Of a stretch of DNA of 64,000 nucleotides, positions 49,599-61,806 are shown in pieces. The stretch comes from Collybia mongolica (lineage: Eukaryota > Basidiomycota > Agaricomycetes > Agaricales > Clitocybaceae), in the NCBI GenBank assembly GCA_013420905.1, contig JAAXNY010000001.1, positions 2,604,001 to 2,668,000 on the forward strand, written 5' to 3'. Numbering within the stretch: the first letter of the stretch is position 1; each line of letters opens with the position of its first letter. The notes under the pieces are model-generated. The model was not told where the DNA came from, made no database searches, and saw nothing but the letters and a program-made list of their open reading frames with translations. The position numbers and the translations under genes were made by a program.

Positions 49599-51242
49599 TT
49601 ATTTCGTCAAACCAGCATAGAATACTTCTTCAAGTTCACCCCAAAGTCTTACCACCTCTGGGTCTTGACTAGGGAGGACTTGACTGCCGAACATCAATGC
49701 AACTCCAGTGCCCGGATCGACCAAGTAATACGTGCCCGCCCACCCATACCCTAGTAAACGCCATATTGTTATTGGTCGTGAGACGTTTCTGAAAATGTAA
49801 CTCACAACATCCAGACCCTTTCCTACGCTTACCGAGCCAGTCTTTGGTATTCAAACAGAGAGCGGTACTCCACTGGAGGTCTTGCCCTCGAACCATTGCA
49901 CCCAAAGCTCTCTCTCCATCTTTTGACAAGGTGGGCTGAAAGAAGGAATTGACTGAGCTACGTTGGAGAATCGGGTTGTTTGCCGTGTTGGCTGAAATTG
50001 TCTCATCAGAACCGAATGATGCGTGGAGAGACATCGTACCTTGGATTTGGAGCAAATGTCGAAGCAGAGTAAGGTAATCCTTCAAAGACGAGTAAACACC
50101 TATGCCAGCTAAATGAAGATAAACTTTGAGATGTTAGGTTTTTGCAAATCATTGATATCAGTGGCTTGTTGCAATATACCTTTTTCAGGGTCTTGCTCTA
50201 TCAGAGGAATTTGGTCGGCCCAGGGTTGCAATTTCCCATCCTGACCACGGAACGAGAGAGAAACGGCTTTTTTCTGGACCTCATTCGTCAGATAAAAAGA
50301 AGCAGAAGTCATGCCAAGGGGTAGAAATATATGTTCCTTGCTGTATGGAGTGAAAAGTTAGCCTGACCTTCCGCCAAAGACAATATGGGTTCACAAGTAT
50401 TCTTCCAATGTTTGGCCCGTGACTCTTTCGACTATGAATCCAAGTGAATCCGATCCCCAGCCGTAGTCAACTGTCAAGGAGGATGAGTATATATATACCA
50501 GGAATACAGAAGGAACACAGACAGCTCGATCCGGGCTCGAATTTGAGTGGTATATTACTATAGGTTTCCTTGAAGCACGTGAACGATGAGCATAGAAGTC
50601 GAATACAAACAACCACTCTCTTACTTTGACTAGGCTGTAGAAATATCCGATAGGATCGTCCTTGTTATGCTCACTACTGTAAGCAATAGACATATGGTGA
50701 GGTGGATCACGTTGTTCGCGCAAGTATGTAAGACCGCTAGAATGATTAAGAAGGTGTCTGATAGTGATTTCTCCACGAGCAGGTCTGGTTGGGGAGTTCT
50801 CGTCGTAAAATCTTCCTTCCACAATGATTGGATTGGCCAGTTCCGGTAAGATATGGGAAACTGGCTCGTCGAGTTTTAGTTTTCCACGTTCTACTAATTG
50901 AAAAATCGCGATCTGCTGAACGTAAGTAGATTCCGTTGCCCAAGGTATTTCCGGGTTCATACCGATACAATTAATTTGGTTTGACTGCAGATCCAAAACA
51001 TACTGTCTTCGGTTATTGGACCACTGGACGGGTCTCCGAAGGCCCGAGAACCAGCATGCGCAAAAAAGAGTTCCTTCTCGACACTGGTCGCACCGAACAC
51101 AAGCCCTGGGGCGGCATTGCTCTCCGTGGCTTTCGACTGAACCGGACATGTATGATTGATATCGAGTTTCTCCTGTGGGCGGAACTATATTTACCAAAAT
51201 TTCTTGGATCTTTTGCTTTGCTTGGGATGATAATGACACCAT
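49599..51242 (-). CDS. class C beta-lactamase-related serine hydrolase
   Basis: Multi-exon gene from ATG 51242. Spliced N-terminus: MVSLSSQAKQKIQEIL, then ATESNAAPGLVFGATSVEK and SMFWICSQTKLIVSIAIFQL. C-S-Q-T-K is the SxxK nucleophile/base motif. Next come RHLLNHSSGLTYL, KFEPGSSFDYGWGSDSLGF (the YxN-like position is Y-G-W), HIFLPLGMTSASFYL and SGCWYGWAGTYYLVDP near the end, where class C enzymes carry the KTG/HxG strand. Fungal members are esterases or amide hydrolases, some acting in secondary metabolism; substrate unknown. All exon joins examined are in frame. Stop at 49599. Confidence 0.86.
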
Positions 51243-51527
51243 GCTGAATGCTTTTGATTCACTTGGTGATTACGATTGATGGGCTGAGGGCAATTGCTAG
51301 AAGAGGTCCTTTTATAGCTAAGGGATCCCTGATGCAGTCCGATGACGGTCACAAAGAAGAAATCCCTTGGACACCCATTCCGACCTTGGATAATATTATC
51401 ATCCAGCTAACGGGGAACAGCATTGTGAAGCTGAGAATATGACGGAGTGTTGTCAAGGTCGTGAGAGCCTTATCAGATCACGAGGATAATGTTATTAACA
51501 AGGACCTTATCATCAAAAACACATTTG

Positions 51528-54196
51528 TCACATCGTAAAAACATAACGTGGGTCAGTATCCCAGATCTCAAGGGTGTCATCGTCATTCATAGCCTCTTTT
51601 TCGCTTTGCGATAACGCAGCCATGCGAGCGGCATTGCGTTTATTCAACAGAGAGAGTCGAACGTGGAGTGTAAAAGCGGCACAAAACGACAAGAAAAGGC
51701 ATCTGGTGTTTGACGTCTCAGCCATCTGACTTGGGATCTTTGGATAAAATAATGGGTGCTCACGCAGCTGAAATAGCATGACCTTTGCGAAAATCATCTT
51801 CGGGGTCAAAATAGACCTGCGGGGAGGCGCTGAATGAAGAAATTGATATTATAAGTTCTTAAATATTCGTACGAAAGCTGCACAAACTTACATGGAAACA
51901 CAATTGGATATGGATACAATGAAAGCAATGCCAACACCACGTTTCGATGTTGGCGAAAAAGTATTTGCAGCCCAGCTCCTGCAATTGTCCGTATAGGTGA
52001 GTGGAAGCCAACTCAAAGAAGCGATCATTTACGTTACAAGGGGAAACAGACTAAAGTTCCCGCCCACGACAAGGAATAAGGCGAAATACGCGGCCCCAAC
52101 ACTCTTCTGGACAGACGTTGCGAGGATGACATACCCAATAAAGGACAGCGTGCAGGAAAACATGATGTGCCACCCTCTGTCCCCCGTGCGGTCGCTGTGC
52201 CATGCTTGAAGAAATACCATGAACCATCCGACAAGATACGGTGCTACTGTTAATCCTTGTGCATTGATCGACGAAAAGCCAAGATTCTTGATCAACTGTG
52301 TAGCAGATGAAGACGAAACTGCAAGTTATAGAGACAATATGAGACTCACTGTTGGCAAAAAGTAGGCAATTGTAGCCACCCCAACGTTAACTATAGATGC
52401 AATAAAAAGCTGGACTAGGTAGAGACGATAAGCTTACAGCTGGCATATATTGACATACATAGCCAAGCATTGGGGTCGGATATGACCGCTTTGAAACCTT
52501 GCCAGCCAGTCATACCGCCGTGGGATTGGGGTTTATGATCACGATTCAAGCGTGCCTGGGCGATGGCCCTTTCTCGTGGACTTAAAAATGTGGCAGAGAA
52601 CGGGAAGGAAGGAAGGAAGAGTAGGATCATGAGGGCCATCAGCAAAGTCGGGATCGCTTCAATCTTTATGGCCCTCAGAAAAAGTTTCACGAGAATGAAA
52701 AGAGATACATACGAGGAAGATAAACTGCCAGCTAGACGAGGTTCAGTTTATGTCTAGAGTGGCTTGGTCAGAAACAAACCCATCAAGCTGGGAAGTGTGT
52801 CCTCGAACAAGTCCGAACGCCAAGAGACCCTATAACGCATACTGAGAAGGGATGTTGATATCAATGGAGAATTATGTACCCCAATTGCGCCTGGCAAAGT
52901 GCCAGTCATGCCAAGACTGAATACGAAGTCAAATTTTTCTGAAAGTGAAACAACTGGCCAGTGTCAATACCTGATACGCAAAGCAAGCTCGTGCCTAGTA
53001 AATAATCCTCAATACATATATATATGATATCAATTTATAACTACGAACCTTCTATACCAAAACGACATATAGTATATCATCCCGGCATAAAAGCCTGCTT
53101 CTCCAATCCCCAGTAGGACTCTGATTCAGCCAGGGCGTTGAAATGAGCATTGTTCTGTGAATGGAGGATAAAACTACCGACCGTAGAACGAGTAGAGCTG
53201 CGTAGCCCTTTGCATATACAAAAGATAGCGACGCGATTCCCCAGAATGTTAATGAGAGGAAGAAGCTGGGTGGCATTGATGGGGTTAGATAGCGAACAGA
53301 GCCCCATACAATCCTCATACAATCTGTTGGCGCCAATATGACGTTGAAGCACTGCGGGGAGATGTTGAGCGGGTACTATATGTTAGGGATACATTAACCA
53401 ACCGTTGGCGGGCATTTCCAGAAGGCCTAAACTCTTATATTAGTACCGAAAAGCTTGCGAATGAGATAATATATACAATAGCCAACGTAAAATATACTGA
53501 GGGCCAGGGTCCATTTGTCGTTGTTCGTAATACCCTGTCCAAGGAGAACAGTGTGAATCATGCCGTCATCAAATTATTACCTTCAGTCACTAACGTAATT
53601 ATCGTTGAATTCCTTGATCACATGTGCATTCCCACTAAAACACAGTGAGAACGAAATCTTGCGAAAGGAAATACTTACTTACATGTTCGTCCGATCTGAG
53701 AGGTTCTGAGGTCAGATGGTCAACCTAGCACAGCCATCTATTCTCACCAAACTGATTGACTTTGGGTTCACACACACACTGAGAATGCGAGCGAGTCAAC
53801 GCAGAAGGAACACTCACAAACAAAACTGAAGAGGTAGTTGAGTAGGTAGAATATGAGAAGAATAATGAAGAAATTACCTGCAGATTATTAGAGGTAGAAC
53901 TCTGTTATCGATCTTTCGTCTGACCGCCCGCTACATTAAATCAAAAAAAAAGAATGGATGATCTATCTTTTATCGACACGAACCTCCTCTACTTCTGAAT
54001 ATTCCACATCCATTGCATCACGATGGACAGCATCAGCATATGAAGCATCAAGAGGCGAAAAAAAGTATTTTCTGGTAGGCTTCTTGCCCTCTTTGCTTTG
54101 ATGGAAGGTACCTTCTGAATTTCGGTGCTCGGACGAGCTGGTTTCAACATCCTTCTGTGAAGACGGAGGGCTTTGAGGGGTATCTACTTCGACCAT
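51528..54196 (-). CDS. MFS transporter, anion:cation symporter (allantoate/nicotinate permease-like) family
   Basis: Many short exons. The N-terminal exon (54196 down) reads MVEVDTPQSPPSSQ..., ending DAVHRDAMDVEYSEVEE. It continues RAVRRKIDNRVLPLIIC, LSDRTNIGNAHVIKEFN (the DRxNIGNA motif of this family), ITNNDKWTLALSIFYVGYC, LLEMPANV, FFLSLTFWGIASLSFVYAK, GIGEAGFYAGMIYYMSFWY, WQFIFLIEAIPTLLMALM, VGVATIAYFLPTLIKNLGF, GWFMVFLQAWHSDRTGDRG, SWAANTFSPTSKRGVGIAF and the tail WDTDPRYVFTM. The family imports small organic anions or vitamins across the plasma membrane. Two joins (about 52735-52781 and 52010-52055) are off by a base with canonical splice sites, so one or two small disruptions, or unusual introns, are possible. 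Confidence 0.82.
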
Positions 54197-54631
54197 CGTG
54201 AAACTAGCCAGCCGAAGGGAAATGAAAGGGAGAAGGATCTTATCGTGCTTCGCAAAAAGTGGTGTGCGTGTTCGAGGGTGAGAGAGGTTTTATGAGTTGG
54301 TGTTAAAATATCTATTTGAGGATAGTTTTTGGAGCTTCTGTTCACATGCCACCTTGATCAATGCGGTAAACTTATGACTGATATTGAACCAGGTGATGTC
54401 AGTACTTTTACAGGGTGTGTGCAGTTTAGAATATAGCTGAACAGCTGTACGTCCGTAATTCTCCTCCACTAACAAAAATTGTCAATAGCTCAATAGCTAC
54501 AACTAAGAAGCATACCTAAGCAATTCTTCCGCAAGTCATGATGGTGAATATTTCCGGGAGACTAGTCTGGAGAGCTCCATCGGATGCCACTATTTCAGGG
54601 CTTGAAATAGCGTTCTATAAATCGCCGCCCG
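54197..54631. other. intergenic upstream of MFS gene
   Basis: Promoter side of the MFS gene and 3' flank of the next minus-strand gene; no ORF of note. Confidence 0.35.
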
Positions 54632-55867
54632 TTAAGATATTAAAATGCCTTTCGCTAGTTCATCGACCAAAACAAATCTAGCACCCTTCAGCAGGCGAAT
54701 TTTTTCGTGTGTCACTCCGGTTTCCTTCGAGGTGTCACCATGGTATGCCCACACATGTAGCGCGTTTCGAACATGCATGGCTGTTGATGCTTCATGGTAT
54801 ATCTTGACATGATCCACACTTAACAATGGCGGGCGAGGAGGTGCTGGAGTAGCGGTAGACCTTGGGTTCGTCGTTGCATGAGATTCAGAGATCACTTGAT
54901 TTCCTAAAGCGGGAGAAATTGTGTTGTATGAGGAACCGCCTTGAGGTAATGGAGGGCGCGCGGCGTGGAACGACAACCCGATCGGTCCTACATTGCCCGT
55001 CACTCTCAGATTTAGAAGAAAGGCCCAAAAAGATACGAGAGAGTGGTGTGTCCATGTTATAGGCTCTTCGCTTTTCTGGCTTGGGCAAGGAAGCTTGCCA
55101 GAAGAATCGAGAATAACCGCAGATGTGCAACCAACCCAGGGTAGACTGCCTCTGATGGGTACGATCCAGGCGCTTCTAGCATGAGGAGATGACAGAGGAA
55201 GCGGCAGCGTATGTGGTGGAATGGGTATTGGTTTGCGTCGTTTATAATGTGTGATTTTGATCGGTTTAGACAACGTAGCGTGTAACGAAGGATGGATATG
55301 AGGCTATGGCATATCTCATCAGGTTATACCAAGGACGCTGAAGGTTGAAGAACAGACCTGAGGGACCACATTGTGTAAAGGGCCCAAGTCAAAATTTAGT
55401 TGTTTGTCGTCAGCAATTGGAGATCCAACACCAGGCAAGGGACTTTGCTGGACGAAAAGGAAGGTGAAGTCTGTTGAAGCAAAGTCATCCAGATCATTCA
55501 ACACGAAGACGTCCTCGTCGTTCTGAAGTGGCTTCCCCCATTCTCTTATCACCCGTGGACCTATTCTCTGTTCATCGGTCGTGATTATAGGGGGCTGGTA
55601 ATATTGCAATATATCTGGTCAATTCAATGGATATAACACTTGAGATGAATGGAAGAAGTAGGTCGACATACAGGTTGATGTCGAAAGTTTTAACGGTGCT
55701 TCACCAGCGTTTCTCCACCCCTTGGATCGTGTTGAAGCAGCACAGATCAACCCATGACCAATAGCAAGGAGTTCGTAGTTCTGTGTTTGCTGAAATAAGC
55801 TGTAATTATGAACGACAAAGTCCAGGTTGCTCTCATTACTTGGCGAAATATTCAAATGAGTATTCAT
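54632..55867 (-). CDS. unrecognised multi-exon protein
   Basis: Three exons joined by in-frame GT-AG introns. Exon 1 from ATG 55867 reads MNTHLNISPSNESNLDFVVH and YELLAIGHGLICAASTRSKGW. The join gives STYILQYYQPPIITT, then VIREWGKPLQNDEDVFVLND and TDFTFLFVQQSPLPGVGSP. The last join gives PQPHIHPSLHATLSKPIKI and a third exon with SAWIVPIRGSLPWVG, HVRNALHVWAYHGD and the end ELAKGILIS. Total about 370 residues, no signal peptide, no clear membrane helix, Pro-rich linker (about 54800-54960). Clean splicing and long open exons argue for a real gene. I recognise no domain and give no function. Confidence 0.65.
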
Positions 55868-56413
55868 TACGGTCAAGTTAGCGTCCCGAGTGGATGGCTC
55901 ATGGAGGCTCTTACGTAACCTTACATTTTGGGAAAATTGAAGTATGTACGGGCCGTGGGCCCGGTTCCCACTTGCCGACCTGGATGGAACTCAAAGGGAA
56001 CCATCCAAGTTCATATCAGCCCATGCTGCTTCATTTATGGTAGGGAGACTTCATATGGCGAGTGCATCTGTGTACGACTGCTAATCTCACCTGGATCTGT
56101 CACAACAAGGTTTATTAGAGTTACGACCCAAGTAATATTGCATCGAACGTGTGTGGGATGCCAACCAATCAAAACTCTGATACAAAGTCGTATGCAGGAG
56201 GTGCCGAGAGCTCCAAATAATTGCTGGCACGTTTATAGGTGAACTCGGCTGCACACGAGCGATAAGGGCCCGCAAACTCTGGCATGATGGGCAGCTTGGC
56301 AGAAGAACCATTGACGCTTCAAGAACTCTCGTTAAATAATAGCCGAAGAAAACGAGTCCGGCCACAGTCCGCCACCTATCATCTTGGATATATCCCCCCT
56401 CAGTGACTCGAAC
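55868..56413. other. divergent promoter region
   Basis: Separates the unrecognised minus gene from the bHLH gene. No TATA box, repeat or small ORF could be assigned with confidence. Confidence 0.3.
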
Positions 56414-57559
56414 ATGCCAGACACGTCGGGTTATGTATACGCTGCGAGTTGCAATCCCCCTAGGCGGGCGAAGCAGTCTCGCGTAAATGATCCCAGTCGA
56501 ATCAAACCGGACGCTAACCCGCCGCGTCCACTGTCGATCCTCCCAAAATCCTTTCAGGAGAGCAGCGCACCAGATTCAGCCACAGATACACCCGATCCCG
56601 CACCAGCTAGGCGCGGTCGTAAGCCAGGACCACTGTCTCGCACCGCGAGAGAAGCCCAACGGAAACTAAATCATTCTATTATCGAGAAAGCGCGGCGGAC
56701 GAAGATCAACGAAGCGTTGGCCACGTTGCGTCATCTAGTCCCAGACGACTATGGATCCTCCAAGGATACAAGAGAGGCCGGAAGTGACGACGAAGAACAA
56801 ATTGGAGAAACAAAGAAGGGGAAAAAGCCAAAGGGAACCGGGAAACGAGAGGAGAAGGAGAAGGAATTCAAGTTGGAGATCCTGATCAGGACAGTTTCCT
56901 TTATGCAGGACTTGTTGGTGCGGGTGAAGACCTTGGAGGCAGAGAGTCGAGGTTGTTCAAAGTGCAGCTCTGGGGAGACATGGAGCAAAAGAAAACGGGA
57001 TCAAGACACTACCGCCGAAGAAGACGGCCGTGCTTCCAAGCGCGTCGATCATCGAGAAAGCGCGGCTCGCCGGTTCCACTCACATGCCAATGCAGCTCTT
57101 ATATCGGTAGCCCCACCATCGCCCCAAAGTGATAGATTGGAATCGCGGCCGTACCTGGGTACTCGCCTTCCCTCGATATCGTCCTGGCTTCCCGGTTCGC
57201 AGATAGACCCTGTTTCAGTGTCAGTGTCTCAACTCCCGTCACCTCCATCCTCTGCGCGCGTCGACCCTGTGGACGCATCCCACATTCCACCGACACTTAA
57301 CTTGGGGCCTATCGCGAAGTCATCGCTTTTGTCGCCCTTGCGAACGCCCGAGGATGAGTCTGCCGCTTCGCTCTTGTTACAGATCAGCGCGTCGTCCCCT
57401 CCCCTCATTCCGGTTTCAGGGTCTGGTCCTATCGCCTCATTCGACTTGTCCACGCTAAGAACAGCGTGTGTGACACCCACCACGTTCAAAATCAGCGAGG
57501 TTGTTCATGTTCAGACGCCGGGTACGATGTTGGGCTTGAAGCGGCCTGGAAAATTGTAA
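56414..57559 (+). CDS. bHLH transcription factor
   Basis: Single-exon gene, 381 residues from ATG 56414 (MPDTSGYVYAASC). RRGRKPGPLSRTAREAQRK leads into LNHSIIEKARRTKINEALATL, the basic region plus helix 1. His, Glu and Arg are spaced H-x3-E-x3-R as in E-box (CANNTG) binders. Helix 2 is KLEILIRTVSFMQDLLVRVK, followed by heptad-like LEAES. The loop is unusually long (~40 residues) and highly charged (SDDEEQIGETKKGKK and a Lys/Glu run). The C-terminal half is Ser/Pro rich and disordered-looking. It acts in the nucleus, presumably as a dimer; targets unknown. The frame is open slightly upstream but without an ATG. Confidence 0.85.
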   Translation: MPDTSGYVYAASCNPPRRAKQSRVNDPSRIKPDANPPRPLSILPKSFQESSAPDSATDTPDPAPARRGRKPGPLSRTAREAQRKLNHSIIEKARRTKINEALATLRHLVPDDYGSSKDTREAGSDDEEQIGETKKGKKPKGTGKREEKEKEFKLEILIRTVSFMQDLLVRVKTLEAESRGCSKCSSGETWSKRKRDQDTTAEEDGRASKRVDHRESAARRFHSHANAALISVAPPSPQSDRLESRPYLGTRLPSISSWLPGSQIDPVSVSVSQLPSPPSSARVDPVDASHIPPTLNLGPIAKSSLLSPLRTPEDESAASLLLQISASSPPLIPVSGSGPIASFDLSTLRTACVTPTTFKISEVVHVQTPGTMLGLKRPGKL

Positions 57560-58021
57560 CGCTCTCGGGGAACACCACAACTCCTGCCACAGATTCCGAA
57601 ACTGGGACTTGATCTAGATTTGAATGTTGTAACTTGTAACAGTAGAATTTTACACTGAGCCACCGAAGAGTTGGTAGGATAATGGAATGAATCTTTCCCG
57701 ACAAATACCGGCACTTCCTCGTTCACGCGAGTCCAGGTCTGGGCTGAGTCCAGACTGATGGACGTCTTGAGAGAGATTTTACATGTGTTCGCTCTAGACA
57801 TTAGAGTCCCCCTTCCCAGTGAGGATTGGTCAAAGTCTGTCAAAGTCTGTCGAAGTCGTATACAAAGGTCAGAGCTGTGGCTCAGTTCTGCAATAGGTTG
57901 AGCTCAACATTCAATTAGAACTCAGCCCCGGACGTCGATCGACCATTCCCGATCGCCCGACGAATTGACGATATACTGAACATTATCTATCACCGTCCTC
58001 TTCTTTCCACACAGGCAAAAT
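57560..58021. other. intergenic bHLH to RCF1
   Basis: 3' flank of the bHLH gene and promoter of RCF1; minus-strand ORFs here lack domains. A short direct repeat GTCAAAGTCTGTC occurs at about 57832-57850. Confidence 0.35.
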
Positions 58022-58649
58022 ATGGTTTCTCAGATGACAGTCAAGCCTACCCCTCTCCCAGGTTATGAGACCTACCAGGAAAAAGCAACCAGAAAGTTCA
58101 AAGAAAATCCATGGGTGCCCTTGGGTATGCATACAAACACGTCTCGTACTGAAGACAATGTTCACTTATGTGGGCATAGGTTCTCTGGCAACTGTTGGTG
58201 CTCTGATAGTTGCAATGGTCAAAATGCGGCGCGGGCAGTCTAAACAGTTCAACCATTGGCTCCGTGTTCGAGTTGCTGCGCAAGGCCTAACCATCGTTGC
58301 GCTTGTCGCAGGGACATATAGTTTGCGACCTAAGGATGCCCCCCTCGATGACCCCACACTCACGCGAAATGATGTTGATGTCGAGAGGAGGAGGCTGGAA
58401 AAGCTGGCGAAGGAGAAAGACGAATTTGAAGAAAGAATGAGGGATGCGGAGGTTGCGCAGGAAGTGGAGAATTCGTTCTTGCAGAATAGGAGGAAGGCAA
58501 GGGCAGCTGCAAAGGAGGCCTCGAGTACGCCTGCATCGTCAGATGGTCCCATTCCAGCGACAGGGGGACGACAATGGTGGGGGTGGTTTGGAGGTTCAGG
58601 AACAAAAAGTACGCCTTCTGGTGAGGATGATTCCAACAAAAAGCCGTAA
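58022..58649 (+). CDS. RCF1: respiratory supercomplex factor 1 (HIG1 domain)
   Basis: Two exons (58022-58124, 58180-58649) give 190 residues. HIG1 domain: YQEKATRKFKENPWVPLG, then SLATVGALIVAMVKMRRGQ (membrane helix 1), then NHWLRVRVAAQGLTIVALV (helix 2) with the R-x-R-x3-Q signature, ending AGTYSLRP. The C-terminal part is a long charged coiled coil (VERRRLEKLAKEKDEFEERM) and a Ser/Gly-rich tail. RCF1 sits in the inner mitochondrial membrane and stabilises cytochrome c oxidase supercomplexes. A second Met (58034) is a possible start. Confidence 0.92.
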
Positions 58650-58913
58650 TTTCTACTTGCTATATAGCACTGTACCTTACTCTGCTTACACCTGCATTTC
58701 CTCAAGTGATCATCGAATTATCCAATATGTCTGAAATCTATCTATACACTCATAATGATATCCTCCCGTATTAAACTCCATCGCGCTGAATATTGTGACT
58801 TCTGAGTGCTGTATCGGATAAAGACTTTGGAATACAGGTACCATTTACCAGTCTGCCTGGGCGTGAGCTACCCGCAGCTTTTCTGTCATCATCAGGATAT
58901 AGTGGCCTAGTCT

Positions 58914-59301
58914 TCAATTATCGCTCCTGGTTTTAATGTCTTCAGGTTGATTCCCCCGCTCCTGCTTCTCTACAGCCAACGTCCATCCACCGTACAGTTG
59001 ATTAACGATAACGCTTCGTCGGAGCACAGTAAGCTCAGCGACTGCATCTGAATAAAGGTTGGTAACCTTCACTGGGTCTGTCTCAGCCTAATCAAGTCAC
59101 CATTATCAGTCCGTATTAAGTTTATTCATTCAGTGAAACACCCGACCGGGTGGGACAGAAACGCACCTGCATGACCCGGAATGTATCTTTCGTTCTTCGG
59201 AGGAAATATTCCCGGAAGTTGTACGAGCTGAAAGAACGAGACGTGCGGAGCATCGTCGAATAAAGGTCTAACATAGCACGACGAGTGGGTGGGGTAGCCA
59301 T
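58914..59301 (-). CDS. ISD11: ISD11 / LYRM4, Fe-S cluster assembly subunit (LYS variant of LYR motif)
   Basis: Small two-exon gene (59301-59167 and 59087-58914, intron 79 nt), 102 residues, easily missed. It reads MATPPTRRAMLDLYSTMLRT, then SFSSYNFREYFLRRTKDTFR, then LYSDAVAELTVLRRSVIVNQ and LYGGWTLAVEK. The YNFREYFLRR block and VLRRxxIVNQLYG are hallmarks of ISD11, which stabilises the cysteine desulfurase NFS1 and binds acyl-ACP in the mitochondrial matrix. The LYR tripeptide position reads L-Y-S instead of L-Y-R/K. It is convergent with RCF1, another mitochondrial gene, 264 bp away. Confidence 0.9.
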
Positions 59302-59525
59302 TATAGAGTACAGAAGAAACCGACGTGAAGATGACGGTGGAAAGAGGAACTAGTGTTTGACGGTATTTGCCGGAGGCTTCTAATCTCGCCCATGGTGTCT
59401 GGGCAGACCTCGACTGATCAACCTCGCAGCCCTTGCCTGGATTCTACTGATGACTGATAAATCTGCATAATGGTATATTCCGATGTCTTATATTACTGTA
59501 CACGTTGGAAAAATTTGGAAACCTC

Positions 59526-61806
59526 CTACAAGCGTGTGGTGGGTGCTTTCAGGGCAGCATCAACAATCTCTGACATAGCAATAACTGCCTCTTCCTCCAG
59601 TGTTCTTCCGATGACCTGGATTGCGATAGGGCCGTTCTTAAAAGCATCTGGGGTATCTTAAAAATGGCTGAGTATAAGCCAATCGAGGCAACATTAGTAT
59701 TAATGAAAATACGTACAAGCCTCGTAGTATGCCTTGTCAGTTGCGCTCTTAAACTTGTGAGGAGGCTTTATCTGGTCCAGAGTTTGGTCCACTTTCGAAA
59801 CCGGGATGACAAGCGCCGTGTAGTCGAGTACGTTCCAAACCAGGGTGTAGTTTGCAGAACTAACATGACAATATTAATATGTGGGTACATGAGGAAGTCA
59901 AATCCCTTACTTGTTTGTCCCGTGTGGTGTAGGAGAAAATGGTGCCACAGGTGAAATAATCGCGTCCACTGGACGACCAGTACCCGTAATGCTGATGGTT
60001 GCTTGCCAGTGATCAAGGTACTCTTGTCGCAGGTCACGTTTCAACCTATGGAACTGCCAGAGTGCATAAGCTGAAACCTCTTTGCGGTCGGGAAAGAAAA
60101 TAGGGGTATCAATGGGTGTCGTAAGTTCGAGGGCCATTGAGGCAATGATCGGCTCCCCACTCGCAGCAGTAGTTACACGGAAGTCTTCCGTCATGCCAGA
60201 TCCGAAGATGGAGTACTGTCAAATCTTGAGTCGGAGTCAACACATCATGAAATATTTGACGCACCGCTACCTGACAGAGCTCAGAGTGCTTCCATGGAGT
60301 CCAGTCGACAACTAAGTTAGGCTTAATTCATTAACCACGTAGCAAGTTGAGTATTTGCCCACCTTTATGCCCAGCAGCTAACAGAGCCTTCTTGGTCATC
60401 TCAAGCCCTCGAATAATCGGAGGGTTTGGAACAACGTCTCCATCATCCCATAGGATGGCGAAGCACAACTGCTTCCCCCCTCCATGCTCGACCAAACGAT
60501 ACTCATCCTCGCTCCAGCGCTTCCTTACAACAAGAGGATCCTTCAACCAAGGTTCCTGACCAACGACACCTTGCAAAAAAGTCTTAAGGCCTTGGATGCT
60601 GTTGGAAATTGGACCAAGGACGGACGGGAGGGAATCCTGGCCTTCCAAAGAATTGACCGACCCTGAGTAGGGGACGCGTCCATAAGAAGGTCGTAGGCCA
60701 TATGCTCCACCGAAGGCGGCCGGAATGCGAATGGAACTTGTTTTTTCACAATCATTAGAGGGTATAGACCTCGATAGCCCGCAAAGTTTTAACGTACCCG
60801 CCAATATCAGACCCGACACCTAAGAAAAGTGTTAAGGATGACATTGAATGAGAATCCTGTAGACGTACCGATGGGAGTGCCTTTCAACGCTAATATGAAG
60901 CGTTGAGCGAAACCATGTTGCAATACATATATAGCGTACCAATAAGCGCTCCTTCACCACCAGATGAACCCCCCGGTGTAAGAGAGCGGTTGTGAGGGTT
61001 CAATGTTCGTCCAAACACAAGGTTATAGGTTTCTGGCCACTGTGAATAGGGATCGCCACATTTGTATGCATACAATGCTAGAAATGGCCATAAAAACTCA
61101 CCATGAGAGTTTGGGGAACATTGGTTTTGACGAACGGCACGGCCCCCAAGGATTCCAGAATGTCAACCAGAACTGCATTCCGTTCCGCATACTTTCCAAT
61201 CCAAGAAACATACCCTGGACGTAGTGGTGTAAGTGTAAAAGTTGGAACGAAATTCTACAAAATAATCACCCATGATGGATTCGATCCCTTTTAAACTGAT
61301 TTGGTCTTTCAGGGAGATCGGTAAGCCTGACCAACAACAACTCGATGAAATACCAATTGGATAGAAGACGAAGGGCATTACCATGAAGAGGGCCAACGGT
61401 CTTGCCTGTGCTCTTCAAATGTGCATCAAGCTCGGCGGCACGGGCGAGGGCCCGTTCGACGAATATTTCGGTTAGGCAATTTGTCTAATGCGAGTTCACC
61501 CAGCCATCCGAAAAGCGACACCGAGATGGGGCGTACCAGCTGATGTGCAATGACAGCCCGTTTCGAGAAAGCAGTAGTTACGTCAACAGCAGACCAACTT
61601 CCAGCGGCTAACTTCTGCAACAATACGTCCACGTGTGTGTTGGTAATTTCAATTTCATTCGCAGATAAGAGACCGCTTGATTCAGGAAAACTTGTGACAT
61701 CCAGAGTTTCTTTAGGTGGGAGATTTGTTAATATCCACTCCTTAGGAATTGAGGCCTGTTGCCTGCGCTTCTTGTCGGCGACAAGCGCTTCCCAGCTCTG
61801 CGACAT
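59526..61806 (-). CDS. amidase signature family enzyme
   Basis: Multi-exon gene from ATG 61806 (MSQSWEALVADKKRRQQAS) to a TAG at 59526-59528. TVGPLHGLPISLKDQISLKG contains the catalytic Lys. RSLTPGGSSGGEGALI is the Gly/Ser-rich amidase signature with the cis-Ser, and VGSDIGGSIRIPAAFGG holds the nucleophile Ser. Later: YGLRPSYGRVPYSG, VVDWTPWKHSELCQ, ALELTTPIDTPIFFPDRKEV, ISPVAPFSPTPHG and the end FKNGPIAIQVIGRTLEEEAV. This is the usual fungal acetamidase/general amidase layout of ~550 residues, hydrolysing amides to acid and ammonia. The Ser-cisSer-Lys triad is complete. Not every short exon end was fixed. Confidence 0.88.
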
